This document shows positions 34,974-43,116 of a stretch of 63,936 bases of DNA, in pieces. Source of the DNA: Sphingobium terrigena (lineage in GTDB: Bacteria; Pseudomonadota; Alphaproteobacteria; Sphingomonadales; Sphingomonadaceae); NCBI RefSeq assembly GCF_003591655.1, contig NZ_QVRA01000023.1:1-63936 (forward strand), given 5' to 3'. The notes under the pieces were generated by a model. The model saw only the letters and a program-made list of their open reading frames with translations, was not told the origin of the DNA and ran no database searches. A program made the translations under genes and the position numbers. The first letter of the stretch is position 1, and each line of letters opens with the position of its first letter.

Positions 34974-35639
34974 ATGGCTCTTCCACTCGACTATCTCGGC
35001 GAACTCGACCGGCTGCTGCTTGATCAAGGCGAGGATTGCATGCTGCTGTCGCAGCTGGACGGCTTCCTCACCGGCATCCTCGTCAGCCCCGATCTGCTTG
35101 CACCCAGCCAATGGCTGAAGAAGATCTGGGCTGGTGATGACGGCACGGGCATGCTGCAGTTTAGTGAAATGGGCGGTTTCCAGCATTTCACAGACCTCAT
35201 CATGCACCATTATCATGTCATCCTGGCCTGCCTGGGTCAGCCGGGCAGCTTCGAACCCGTGCTGGAGATCGACACACGGTCGGACGAGACATTGTGGGAG
35301 ATGTGGATCGAGGGCTTTGGACAGGCGATGGATCTTGCCCCTTCGGGCTGGCAGCGTGTCCTCAATGACGATGATCCCGGTTGCCGCGCCGCGATCGAGG
35401 GTATTCGCGAACTTCGCTCGTTTGCCGATGGGACGAAAAAGCTGACTCTCACTGCGGAAGACCGATGGGATCGGGAAGCACCTGACCTGATCCCGATTTG
35501 GGTCGAGATGCTGCACCAGTGGCGGATTGAAAATGACCCCTACCGACCGGTCACCATCAAGCGCGAAAAGACGGGGCGTAACGATCCATGTCCCTGCGGG
35601 TCGGGCGTCAAGTACAAGAAGTGCTGCGGTTTGAACTAA
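34974..35639 (+). CDS. YecA/UPF0149-like protein with SEC-C zinc motif
   Basis: A 221-residue protein. The N-terminal UPF0149/YecA-type helical domain (LSQLDGFLTGILVSPDLLAP; WIEGFGQAMDL) is followed by a short C-terminal SEC-C motif, GRNDPCPCGSGVKYKKCCG, whose C-x-C and CC bind zinc as in SecA. Such proteins act as chaperone- or ribosome-associated adaptors. It is divergent from the helicase gene, and the starts are 129 bases apart. Confidence 0.85.
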   Translation: MALPLDYLGELDRLLLDQGEDCMLLSQLDGFLTGILVSPDLLAPSQWLKKIWAGDDGTGMLQFSEMGGFQHFTDLIMHHYHVILACLGQPGSFEPVLEIDTRSDETLWEMWIEGFGQAMDLAPSGWQRVLNDDDPGCRAAIEGIRELRSFADGTKKLTLTAEDRWDREAPDLIPIWVEMLHQWRIENDPYRPVTIKREKTGRNDPCPCGSGVKYKKCCGLN

Positions 35640-35808
35640 ATGATCGCGGACAACTGCGGGCGCGGCATGACCGTCAGCTGGGTCTTCCTGTGCGCGCTTC
35701 CAAACCCGTCAACCCGATGAAGTTAAACGGCGATCGACATTCGCCCCGGCTGAAATCGTCTCCGACAAAAGCAGCAGACACGTTCGCTCTTTCACGTGCC
35801 GACCGCAA

Positions 35809-36073
35809 TCATACGGGCATGCCCTCATCGCCATAAAGAAAGTCCCGGCTATTTGCCGCATTGGGGCCGGTTGTCGTCTTGGCTGTGGCGGCCAAGCGCA
35901 TCTCTTCCAGCAAAACGCGGCGGCTGGCTCTGTCAGTAGGCATATTGACCGGAACAAGACGGACAGCAGCGTGCCCCTCACGGGTCAGGATGATTTCTTC
36001 CCTTGCTTCCGAGCGCCGAACAAGGTCGATGAGTTGGCCCGCCGCATCAGATATGGAAATATGCGTGGGCCAT
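35809..36073 (-). pseudogene. Phd/YefM-type antitoxin relic without a usable start
   Basis: The minus frame ending in TGA at 35809-35811 encodes HISISDAAGQLIDLVRRSEA, EEIILTREGHAAVRLVP and a C-terminal tail ending GDEGMPV. This is a Phd-family antitoxin. The frame has no ATG, GTG or TTG at its beginning and meets a TAA right upstream. The ATG at 36073, with AGGGATA before it, is out of frame by one base; deleting one C of the GGCCC at 36066-36070 would join them. No toxin follows. The gene seems inactivated, or the base is a sequence error. Confidence 0.7.
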
Positions 36074-36134
36074 TATCCCTGGCGATTAAGAGCAGCGGCT
36101 CATTTTAGACCGTTGCACAGTTCCATCCAAGGCC

Positions 36135-36168
36135 AAAACCGGGGGCGGGGACTAAGCCGTGCCCCCGG
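36135..36168 (-). terminator. Terminator-like hairpin after the ParB gene
   Basis: On the minus strand an 8-bp stem (CCGGGGGC / GCCCCCGG) with a 14-base loop is followed by TTTT; it starts 7 bases after the ParB-family stop. The loop is long, so this is a moderate terminator. Confidence 0.6.
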
Positions 36169-36174
36169 CCATGT

Positions 36175-38214
36175 TCAGGCGGCTTGCGCGAAGCTTTGGT
36201 CGCCTTCGTTGCCACCTTCCTTGTTCACCATGTCCGCCAGGTCGTGCTCGCTATTGTCGGGCGAGGTCAGCTCTTCGCCGCTTTCCGGCGCAGCGAACCG
36301 CATTTCATCGGGTAGCCAGACGAGCGCCCGTTCCTGGATTTCCGGCTCGATGATGACATCGCCACCAAATAGCCGCTCGGCCGACGCGGCCAGATCGTGC
36401 TTCTTCGACCCGGAATAACGCATGCGAAGTTCCAGTCCGCCAATCTCCTCGAACAAAGCGAGGATGCCAGGCTTGGTCAGCTTGTCGAAGTAGGTGAGCG
36501 CCGTCGGCCGCCACCAAGCCGCGACATCGATCCCGAGCTTGCGCCCCAGATGATCGAGAAAGCTTGCCTCGCGTCGTCCGGCAGGAACGGCATGAAGCGT
36601 GCGCGCGATCGCCCATCCGAGCCAGGCCGCACGTGCATCGTCGGGCAGCGCGCAGAAGGCGTCGTAACGATCTGGAACGGCCGGGTGGTGGAGCCAGCTC
36701 CGATCGAGCGCCCCGTCAAGCTTCGTCCATTCACCCGCCGCCGCTGTTTCCGGCTTGAAGTCGGGCAAGAGACGGGAAGGCACCGAAGCCCGCAGATCGC
36801 TCGGCATGTCGAAGGACGCCAGGCGGGATTCTCGATCGACCATGATGAAAGTCCCCAGATCTAACGCGAATGCGGGATCACTGGCGACGTGGACCGCAAG
36901 AAGCTCAGTCTTCATCATCGCCAGCATTTCGCGAAGGCGCTGGCTCATCACAGGGCGAGCGTCATTGGCGGTATCGTTCTCCTGCGTTTCAACGCTGGCA
37001 TGATCGTCGCCCTCGTCGCCGTCATCATCGGCCTCGCCGCTCTCTTCATCAGACACTGGCGCGATATAGAGTTGATGATGGATTTGCGGCGTGCCGTCTT
37101 GGCCGAGCACCACATAGCCCAGAGCGGTCGCTTTCTGCTCAGGATCGATCACAACCTCGCGCTCAATGATCGCCGTGAGTTCCGCCCGCAGGGCAGCATA
37201 GCGCTGTTCCTCATCCTCTTCCGGCTCATAGCCCTCGTTTTCGGCGAGCAGTTCGATATCGGCAATCTCCTCCTCAATCTCCCGTTTACGCGCTTCCTGC
37301 TCCTGCGTGAGCGGTTCGGCGACGCCGGTCAGCGGTTGCAGCGCATAGGTTTCCATATAGGGGATGCGCGCGCCGGTAACGATGCGCACTTCCCCCAGGC
37401 CTTCGCGCTCACGCAGTGCCTCGGCCTGCGCGGCGAGTTTCGTCTCCGCCAGATCATCAAGAATATGGGTGTCGATCCAGCGCTCGTCGGCTGCAGTGGA
37501 GAACAGGTCCGCGTCCTCGACACGGCCACCTGCCGCGATATAGGAATCCCGCCCGACCAGCAGGGCCTTGGGGTCGGTTGCGCGATAGCTGTAGCCATTG
37601 AGCGCCCGCCGGATTTCATTGACATTGTCGCGGGAATAGCTGCCTCTCAGCGATTCCCATATCGCCGTCTGACGGGCGGTGTCCGCGGTCGTCGCATAGG
37701 CCTTGGCCACATCGAGCGTGATTTCGTCAGCCTCGAGCGCATCGAAGATCGGCTGGGCGAGGTTCGCGAGACGCAAGCGCCCGACGACAAAGCGTTCCTC
37801 GATGCCGAAGCGCTTGGCGATCTCCGCCGTGCTGCGGCCCTCGACCTCGATCAGATCGCGAAATGCGAGGCAATCTTCGGCAGGCGACATCTGCAGCCGG
37901 TCGTAATTTTCAGCAAGGCTGATTTCGCGGCCGTCCTTCGCTTTGGCAAGAACAAGAACCGGCACCTCATAGTCGGGCGGCAGCGTTCCCTTCTCGATCA
38001 GGCGATGGATCGCATCGAGGCGGCGGCCACCGGCAGTGATGCGATAATGACCTTTCTTACGGGAGACCGGCACGCCAACGAGATTCTGGATGAGCCCATG
38101 CCCGGCGATGCTGGCTTCGAGTTCAGCGTCAGCGCGGAGATCGGTCCGCTTGCGCACATTGACGGGCGACTTGGTGAGATGGGTTGCCGGGACGAGGATG
38201 GATGGCTTGGTCAT
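36175..38214 (-). CDS. Large ParB/RepB/Spo0J-family protein
   Basis: A 679-residue protein starting at ATG 38214. Residues 1-110 are a ParB nuclease-like/CTPase domain (SPVNVRKR; HGLIQNLVGVPV; ITAGGRRLDAIHRL; LAENYDRLQMSPAED). The HTH follows (STAEIAKRFGIEERFVVGRL). The middle is long, acidic and Glu/Asp-rich; the C-terminal 200 residues are a separate domain (DYLHHP-like and FLDHLGRKLGIDVAAWW). Classical ParB is about 300 residues, so this is the large form common on alphaproteobacterial plasmids and ICEs. No ParA is in the window, so its partition role is uncertain; it may be a regulator. Confidence 0.88.
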   Translation of the reverse strand: MTKPSILVPATHLTKSPVNVRKRTDLRADAELEASIAGHGLIQNLVGVPVSRKKGHYRITAGGRRLDAIHRLIEKGTLPPDYEVPVLVLAKAKDGREISLAENYDRLQMSPAEDCLAFRDLIEVEGRSTAEIAKRFGIEERFVVGRLRLANLAQPIFDALEADEITLDVAKAYATTADTARQTAIWESLRGSYSRDNVNEIRRALNGYSYRATDPKALLVGRDSYIAAGGRVEDADLFSTAADERWIDTHILDDLAETKLAAQAEALREREGLGEVRIVTGARIPYMETYALQPLTGVAEPLTQEQEARKREIEEEIADIELLAENEGYEPEEDEEQRYAALRAELTAIIEREVVIDPEQKATALGYVVLGQDGTPQIHHQLYIAPVSDEESGEADDDGDEGDDHASVETQENDTANDARPVMSQRLREMLAMMKTELLAVHVASDPAFALDLGTFIMVDRESRLASFDMPSDLRASVPSRLLPDFKPETAAAGEWTKLDGALDRSWLHHPAVPDRYDAFCALPDDARAAWLGWAIARTLHAVPAGRREASFLDHLGRKLGIDVAAWWRPTALTYFDKLTKPGILALFEEIGGLELRMRYSGSKKHDLAASAERLFGGDVIIEPEIQERALVWLPDEMRFAAPESGEELTSPDNSEHDLADMVNKEGGNEGDQSFAQAA

Positions 38215-38306
38215 GCAACAAACTCCGCAAAAGCTGCGGCCCGCACATCGAACCGCGCATTCGCTTCCTTCCCCCTCTCCTTTCGTTTGCGCCGTTTTGA
38301 GGCGTG

Positions 38307-38321
38307 ACGGCACAGTGCCGT
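38307..38321. promoter_or_regulatory. Perfect 15-base palindrome between ParB and HU genes
   Basis: ACGGCAC-a-GTGCCGT lies in the divergent promoter region, 93 bases from the ParB start and 43 bases from the HU start. It could be an operator for ParB or HU, or a parS-like site. Confidence 0.5.
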
Positions 38322-38363
38322 GACGCTAGACACGGCAGCTGCATAATTTCAGGAGGACGTTTT

Positions 38364-38639
38364 ATGAACAATTCCGAGCTGGCTGAAGCGCTCAGCGCCG
38401 ATCATGGACTGACCAAGGCTGACGCACGCAAACTCGTTGACGCCCTGTTTGGGGTCATTGCCGACGCGGCGGCCAAAGGCGACGAGATTTCGCTGAACGG
38501 GTTCGGCAAGTTCAAGGTTAAGGACGTTGCAGCGCGCGAGGGCCGCAATCCGGCCACCGGCGAAACCATCTCCATCAAGGCGTCGAAGAAGCTGACGTTC
38601 ACGCCCGCCAAGGCGATCAAGGATCGCCTGAACGGCTGA
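38364..38639 (+). CDS. HU-family DNA-binding protein (copy 1)
   Basis: A 91-residue HU/IHF protein starting at ATG 38364 behind AGGAGG. It shows the typical helical dimer domain (LTKADARKLVDALFGVIADA), GFGKFKVKD and the DNA-bending arm AREGRNPATGETISI with the conserved RNP. It bends DNA and would organise the element's nucleoid. A second HU in the window (61222-61497) is very similar. It is divergent from the ParB gene. Confidence 0.95.
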   Translation: MNNSELAEALSADHGLTKADARKLVDALFGVIADAAAKGDEISLNGFGKFKVKDVAAREGRNPATGETISIKASKKLTFTPAKAIKDRLNG

Positions 38640-38689
38640 TCGAAATCGCGGCCCTGCTGCCGACAGGTGCAGGGCAGCGGAACCTGTTA

Positions 38690-39568
38690 TCAGGCAGCGC
38701 GTGACTGCCCTTCCAGCACATCCGCCCAATCATTATTGGGCGACGGCGGCCATGCGTTGATGATCTCAAGGCCTGGGCGCTCATAGGCAAGGCGCGCACT
38801 TTTGTTCGCTTTCCATCCAGCCTCATCCCGGTCGAACAGCAGAACGAGGCGTTCGAGCCAGTCGGGTAGCAGGATATGTCCGGCCCGTTCTGTTCCGAGG
38901 ACTGCCCATACCGGGATCTTGTGCAGTTGCATCGCCGCCAGCGCGGTCTCGATGCCTTCGGCGAGGCCGAGCACCGAAGCGGGAGGCATGAGTTGTACCG
39001 CGCCGCGCCCCGGACGTCCGAGCATCATGCGGGGATCGGCCAGATCCTTTGCTTTGGTGGCGGTTGCGGCATCAATAAAGGTGCGGTGGATGGCGACGAG
39101 CCGTCGTCTCTCCCGTACGGCGGCAATCATGGCGGGCCGGAACAGCGCGCGGCTGCCTCGTCCCAGCGGCGTGCGTAAATTATAGCGCAGATCATGCCAG
39201 GGTGGCGTGAGCAGGCGCCCAGACAGGTAGCTTTGCGCAGGCGTGCCCACGAGGGATGCGGATGCGTTCCATATGCGTAGGGCTGGCCCTGCACCCGCGT
39301 GAGGCGAGGGCACGTTGCGCGACAAATCGGAAATGTGCCGGTCCGCAAAAGGCAGGCGTAAATGCCGGATTGCTCGCAGAACGTCTCTCGTGTCGCAACC
39401 GGCAAAGCATTTGAACAGCAGCGCGCTTCTGCCAACACGGATAGACAGGCTGGGATTATGGTCATCATGGGCCGGACATAGGCACAGACCACGATCCTTT
39501 TGCCATGTTCCGCCTAGCTTTCGGCAAAGGGCTTCGCCCTCAAATTCCAGTTCAAAAGATTTTATCAT
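38690..39568 (-). CDS. Toprim-domain primase-like protein (DUF7146/zinc finger)
   Basis: A 292-residue protein starting at ATG 39568. A CHC2-type zinc finger at residues 29-58 (CLCPAHDDHNPSLSI ... KCFAGC) precedes a linker domain, then a Toprim domain with LGLAEGIETALAA (E about 203) and LLFDRDEAGWKAN (DxD about 250). This is the arrangement of primase-like proteins of phages and ICEs, which lack the catalytic palm of DnaG. It may prime or process transferred DNA. Confidence 0.88.
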   Translation of the reverse strand: MIKSFELEFEGEALCRKLGGTWQKDRGLCLCPAHDDHNPSLSIRVGRSALLFKCFAGCDTRDVLRAIRHLRLPFADRHISDLSRNVPSPHAGAGPALRIWNASASLVGTPAQSYLSGRLLTPPWHDLRYNLRTPLGRGSRALFRPAMIAAVRERRRLVAIHRTFIDAATATKAKDLADPRMMLGRPGRGAVQLMPPASVLGLAEGIETALAAMQLHKIPVWAVLGTERAGHILLPDWLERLVLLFDRDEAGWKANKSARLAYERPGLEIINAWPPSPNNDWADVLEGQSRAA

Positions 39569-39874
39569 AACAGTCTCGCCTGACGGATTATGCGTGATCC
39601 ATGTTCGAGTTCGGCAACATGTCCACGCGCCACCGCACATTGTCGTTGGACTTCATCGATGCACTTGCAGAGTGCGTAGCTGTCGCTGCGCACGACCCGC
39701 TTTTTCGCCAAAGCAACTTAAGAATTATCTGCCCCACGTCGCATCGGCGCTGCACCGCCCGAAGATGCGGAACCATGCGAAATGCTAAAATAGCCATTCG
39801 GCCAGAGCCTGGACGGCAGCTGTGACGGCGTTCCCGCCAGGTTTGAGCTCCAGGAGATTGTTTGGTAACTGCAA
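39569..39874. other. 306-base intergenic region
   Basis: I see no gene. It carries the leader of the primase-like gene and the 3' end of the sigma-region-4-like gene's unit. Frames on both strands are low in conserved composition. Confidence 0.4.
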
Positions 39875-40147
39875 CTATGAAGACTGTTTTTCATCGAAGC
39901 GCCGCGCTGCTTGCAATATGTGTCGGCGCACTTTTCCGGGGGCTATGCAAAGTTGGGCGGCGATATCGTCAACAGCCATTCTCTGAACAAAATAGAGTTC
40001 AAGGACTGGCCGGATCGCAGGAGGCTCCATACGGATAATTCTACGCAAGCATTGCGCGTCCTTCCGCACTTGCCTTGCCGCGCGGAGCGCAGCGGAGATG
40101 CGCATACATGGCGTATGAGCCAATTTGCTTTTGAAGCGGGAGGGCAT
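39875..40147 (-). CDS. Miniature sigma-70 region 4-like HTH protein
   Basis: A 90-residue protein; the ATG at 40105 (MRISAALRAARQ) is an equally possible start. The C-terminal part RPVLELYFVQRMAVDDIAAQ and CIAPGKVRRHILQAARRF has the E-x-x-x-L-x-x-x-x-G/M-x-x-x-x-E/D-I-A pattern of a sigma factor region 4 or LuxR-type HTH. There is no region 2, so it cannot be a full sigma factor. It may be a stand-alone transcription regulator. A polypurine leader (complement of 40188-40213) is 41-66 bases upstream. Confidence 0.6.
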   Translation of the reverse strand: MPSRFKSKLAHTPCMRISAALRAARQVRKDAQCLRRIIRMEPPAIRPVLELYFVQRMAVDDIAAQLCIAPGKVRRHILQAARRFDEKQSS

Positions 40148-40380
40148 GCCAGGCCTTTGATAAAGTCATGCTGTCACCGGACAGGTTCCATTTCCCCCCT
40201 CAGCCTCCCCTCCAGTCCGCTCGATCCTTTCGCACTTGCGAACCAAGCTGACTTACGGATTGAACCGGCACAGAAATTTTCCGTTGCGATGCATTCTTGA
40301 TAGAATTTTCAAGCGTGGATTCTGTCGAGCCGTCGCCAACGGTTCGAGTGATGGCATCCGTCGCTATGAAGGAGACAATC

Positions 40381-41136
40381 ATGATACAGAGCCAGGAATT
40401 CCAGTCGATCATTCAGGCATTCTATGATGCGAAGGACGAACAGGGCATATATGAGACCTTTGATCACCTCACATATTTTCTCGGTTTCAAATATTTTGCC
40501 ATTGGCCACCACGTCGACCTGCTCAATCCACCGATCGCGTCCTTTGGCATTTCAAACTATTCGTCGGGCTGGCTGAATGAAGTCTTTCATGAGCGGTACT
40601 TCATGGACGACCCCATTCACTTCCTTTGCAACGGGCGACATGCAGGCTTTGCCTGGCCGGAGTCGCACCTGTTGAATCGATTGAATGAGCGGCATCGCCA
40701 TATTCTCGAACGCGGCGCGTTACGCAATTTCCAGTCCGGTTATACGATCCCAGTTCATCTCCCTGGCGAATATTCAGGAAGTTGTACGTTCGCCACTCCG
40801 ACCTCGGGCACCATCGCTCACAACGTTTTGCCTGCGGCCTTCTTCGCTGCGTCTCATGCGTTCGAAGCCATTCGGCGTCTGGCGCGAACAGCGGCGGGAC
40901 TTGGGCTGGAGCCTCCCCCGCAGTTCACCGATAGGCAGCGCGAAGTCATATTGCTTATGGGTCAAGGCAAGACCTATGCGGAAATGGGCATGATCCTGGG
41001 AATATCCCGCGAGACGGCGCACCAGCACTGCAAATTGGTTTTTAGGGCGTATGGCAACATCCAGCGGTGCAATCTGATTGCCCGGGTGCTGTATGACGGC
41101 ATTGCGAGCTTTCCCGAAATGCTGCGAAAGCAATAG
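40381..41136 (+). CDS. LuxR-family quorum-sensing regulator
   Basis: A 251-residue regulator starting at ATG 40381 behind GAAGGAGACAATC. The N-terminal autoinducer-binding domain covers about 15-165 (FLGFKYFAIGHHVDL; NEVFHERYFMDDPIHF, with the family's Y/D motif) and the C-terminal HTH about 180-245 (FTDRQREVILLMGQGKTYAE, ISRETAHQHCKLVFRAY). It lies directly upstream of the luxI homologue on the same strand, so it should bind the acyl-homoserine lactone made by it. A candidate lux box follows its stop. Confidence 0.93.
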   Translation: MIQSQEFQSIIQAFYDAKDEQGIYETFDHLTYFLGFKYFAIGHHVDLLNPPIASFGISNYSSGWLNEVFHERYFMDDPIHFLCNGRHAGFAWPESHLLNRLNERHRHILERGALRNFQSGYTIPVHLPGEYSGSCTFATPTSGTIAHNVLPAAFFAASHAFEAIRRLARTAAGLGLEPPPQFTDRQREVILLMGQGKTYAEMGMILGISRETAHQHCKLVFRAYGNIQRCNLIARVLYDGIASFPEMLRKQ

Positions 41137-41140
41137 CAAT

Positions 41141-41153
41141 ACCCAGTTTGGGT
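41141..41153 (+). promoter_or_regulatory. Candidate lux box upstream of luxI
   Basis: ACCCA-gtt-TGGGT is a perfect inverted repeat with a 3-base spacer, 61 bases before the luxI start and just after the luxR stop. It is shorter than a 20-bp classical lux box, but its place fits an operator for the LuxR protein. Confidence 0.5.
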
Positions 41154-41214
41154 CATAGGCCGTTATTGTCCATCGCACCGATGATGCCTTCTCCGCCACC
41201 AAGGGAGCATCATC

Positions 41215-41841
41215 ATGATCCAGATTTTCGAAGGCGCGCAGTGGGCCAACGGCCTGCCCATACTTGATGGAATGTATCGCGACCGGAAAAAGATTTTCGT
41301 CGATCTGCTGGGCTGGGACGTGCCGGTCGTCGACGGCGCCTACGAGATAGACCAGTTCGACGACGAACATGCCATTTATGTGGTCGCCACAAACGAGAAG
41401 GGCGAACATGAAGGCTCGATTCGGTTGCTGCCCAGCAGGCGACCGCATGTCCTCGGGAGTATCTTTCCCGAACTGTGCGACGGCGCGATCCCTGTCGGCG
41501 AAAACGTTTTCGAGCTCAGTCGCGCCTGCCTGTCGCCACGCAACAGGGCAGCGCGTCGGCTGCAGGTTCGCAACGCCGTGACGACGGCAGTCGTCGAGTT
41601 TGCATTGTTGCGGGGAATTGATCGGTTCACATGCATCGCGGATTCCGGCTGGCTGAGCCAGATCCTGTCGCTTGGATGGGACTGCCGGCCGCTCGGACTT
41701 CCCAGAGAGATTGCTGGCTTGAACACCGGGGCTCTGGTTATCGAAATCGACAGCGATACGCCCGACAAATTGCGGACAGCAGGCACATATGTGCCCATGC
41801 GCATCGTCCATGCCCACGCTGATGGCCGCGCTGCCGCGTGA
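41215..41841 (+). CDS. Acyl-homoserine lactone synthase (LuxI family)
   Basis: A 208-residue AHL synthase that joins S-adenosylmethionine with an acyl-ACP or acyl-CoA. All expected conserved residues are present: R24, F28 and W34 in YRDRKKIFVDLLGW, the acidic pair in YEIDQFDDEHAIYV, R70 in GSIRLLPS, E100 and R103 in FELSRACLSP. The length is normal. It is followed 12 bases later by the phyH-like gene, so the signal may control that enzyme. Confidence 0.95.
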   Translation: MIQIFEGAQWANGLPILDGMYRDRKKIFVDLLGWDVPVVDGAYEIDQFDDEHAIYVVATNEKGEHEGSIRLLPSRRPHVLGSIFPELCDGAIPVGENVFELSRACLSPRNRAARRLQVRNAVTTAVVEFALLRGIDRFTCIADSGWLSQILSLGWDCRPLGLPREIAGLNTGALVIEIDSDTPDKLRTAGTYVPMRIVHAHADGRAAA

Positions 41842-41853
41842 AGGAGATAATTT

Positions 41854-42768
41854 ATGACTATCATCGCTATCGACCGGCTGGCGCCGGATACGCACTCATG
41901 CTGCACACAACTTGATGCACACGGCTACTGCATCATTCGCGGTGCTGTCCCGCCCCTCCTGGTTGAGAGGCTGGCGAACGACCTCGCATCGGATTTCCAA
42001 TCAACGCCCCATTCCACGGGTCCATTTTATGGCGAGAAGACGCGGCGATTTCACGGGCTCCTTCGTCGATCGCGCCATATCGGCCGCTTCGCGCTCGATC
42101 CACTGGTTGTCGCGATCGTCGAAACCTTTCTCAAGCCATGGTGCGACACGATCCAGATCAATCTCACCCAGGCGATCGAGATAGAGCCGGGCGGTCTCCC
42201 ACAGCCGCCTCATCGCGATCAGGAGATGTGGCCGGTTCGTTCTGCTGGTGTGGAATATATGATCAACGTGATGTGGCCCTTCACTTCCTATCGGGCGGAG
42301 AATGGCGCGACCTTGATCTGGCCCGGCAGCCACCGACGACAGGATGAAATCGTCATGCCGCTGGAGGAAGCCGTCGCGGCGGAGATGATCCCTGGCGACG
42401 CGCTGGTATTCCTCGGATCGACCTTGCATGCTGGCGGCGCTAACAGATCGCTCGACGCCCGCCGGGGGATGATCATCAGCTACAGCCTCGGCTGGCTCAA
42501 GCCTTATGAACTGCCGTGGCTCGCCTATCCCCCCGAAATCGCCCGTTCGCTCCCCCGGTCCCTCATGTCACTTGCAGGCTATCAGGCGCATCGGCCAAAT
42601 CTTGGTACCTATGAGGGGCGCTGTCCGTCCCTCCTGCTCAGTGATAATGCCGATGCAGCGCAAGGCGCGATTGATATTCTCCATCCCGAACAGGAGCAGT
42701 TGATCGCGGACTATCGGGCGGGCCGTCTTTCACCAAACACGGCCAGCCAGCCGGGTGATGACGGGTAA
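41854..42768 (+). CDS. Phytanoyl-CoA dioxygenase (PhyH) family protein
   Basis: A 304-residue Fe(II)/2-oxoglutarate-dependent oxygenase. ATG 41854 follows a perfect AAGGAGATAATTT. Metal ligands are H120 and D122 in PHRDQEMWP and H192 in LHAGGANRS; the arginine in LDARRGMIISYS would bind 2-oxoglutarate. PhyH-like genes beside luxI are a recurring feature of sphingomonad quorum-sensing loci, so the enzyme may hydroxylate a product linked to signalling. Its substrate is unknown. Confidence 0.9.
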   Translation: MTIIAIDRLAPDTHSCCTQLDAHGYCIIRGAVPPLLVERLANDLASDFQSTPHSTGPFYGEKTRRFHGLLRRSRHIGRFALDPLVVAIVETFLKPWCDTIQINLTQAIEIEPGGLPQPPHRDQEMWPVRSAGVEYMINVMWPFTSYRAENGATLIWPGSHRRQDEIVMPLEEAVAAEMIPGDALVFLGSTLHAGGANRSLDARRGMIISYSLGWLKPYELPWLAYPPEIARSLPRSLMSLAGYQAHRPNLGTYEGRCPSLLLSDNADAAQGAIDILHPEQEQLIADYRAGRLSPNTASQPGDDG

Positions 42769-42774
42769 TGCGTC

Positions 42775-43116
42775 GTGGCGCGCCGTCGTATTTGCAATGC
42801 GCTGATCGAGCAGCCGCGGATCACTGAACGCGAATTGGGTCTCGACCGATATCAGTGGTCGGAATGGATGATGCTGCTCGATCTCTACATGATCGAGCAG
42901 CAAGACATGGAGGAAGTGTTCAGGCAATTTTCGCGCAATTCGGGTCGATCAGAAACGACCGGCTATCGCAGGACCGTCGAAATGGTCGATGACGGCCTGC
43001 TAGAGCGAATCTCCGATCCTCGTGATCGCAGGCGGAGTTTCATCCGCTTGTCGGACCGGACGAGAGCGAAAATGGACAAGGTGATGGACAGTCTTGCGAC
43101 GCTGCTGCTCGCATGA
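42775..43116 (+). CDS. Short MarR-like winged-helix regulator
   Basis: A 113-residue protein starting at GTG 42775, 6 bases after the phyH-like stop, so in the same operon. It contains the MarR-type sequence GRSETTGYRRTVEMVDDGLL, then the wing ISDPRDRRRSFIRLSDRTRA. MarR proteins are usually about 140 residues; this one lacks much of the dimerisation helices, although the N-terminal RITERELGLDRYQWSEWMML may replace them. It may regulate the quorum-sensing operon. Confidence 0.8.
   Translation: MARRRICNALIEQPRITERELGLDRYQWSEWMMLLDLYMIEQQDMEEVFRQFSRNSGRSETTGYRRTVEMVDDGLLERISDPRDRRRSFIRLSDRTRAKMDKVMDSLATLLLA

Noticed and set aside
35709..35981. 90-codon minus-strand ORF with apparent signal-like start
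   Set aside because: It overlaps the Phd relic in another frame; the Phd frame has recognisable family sequence and this one does not.
36889..38307. 472-codon plus-strand ORF
   Set aside because: It is the antisense shadow of the ParB-family gene; the minus-strand frame has clear ParB motifs and a terminator after it.
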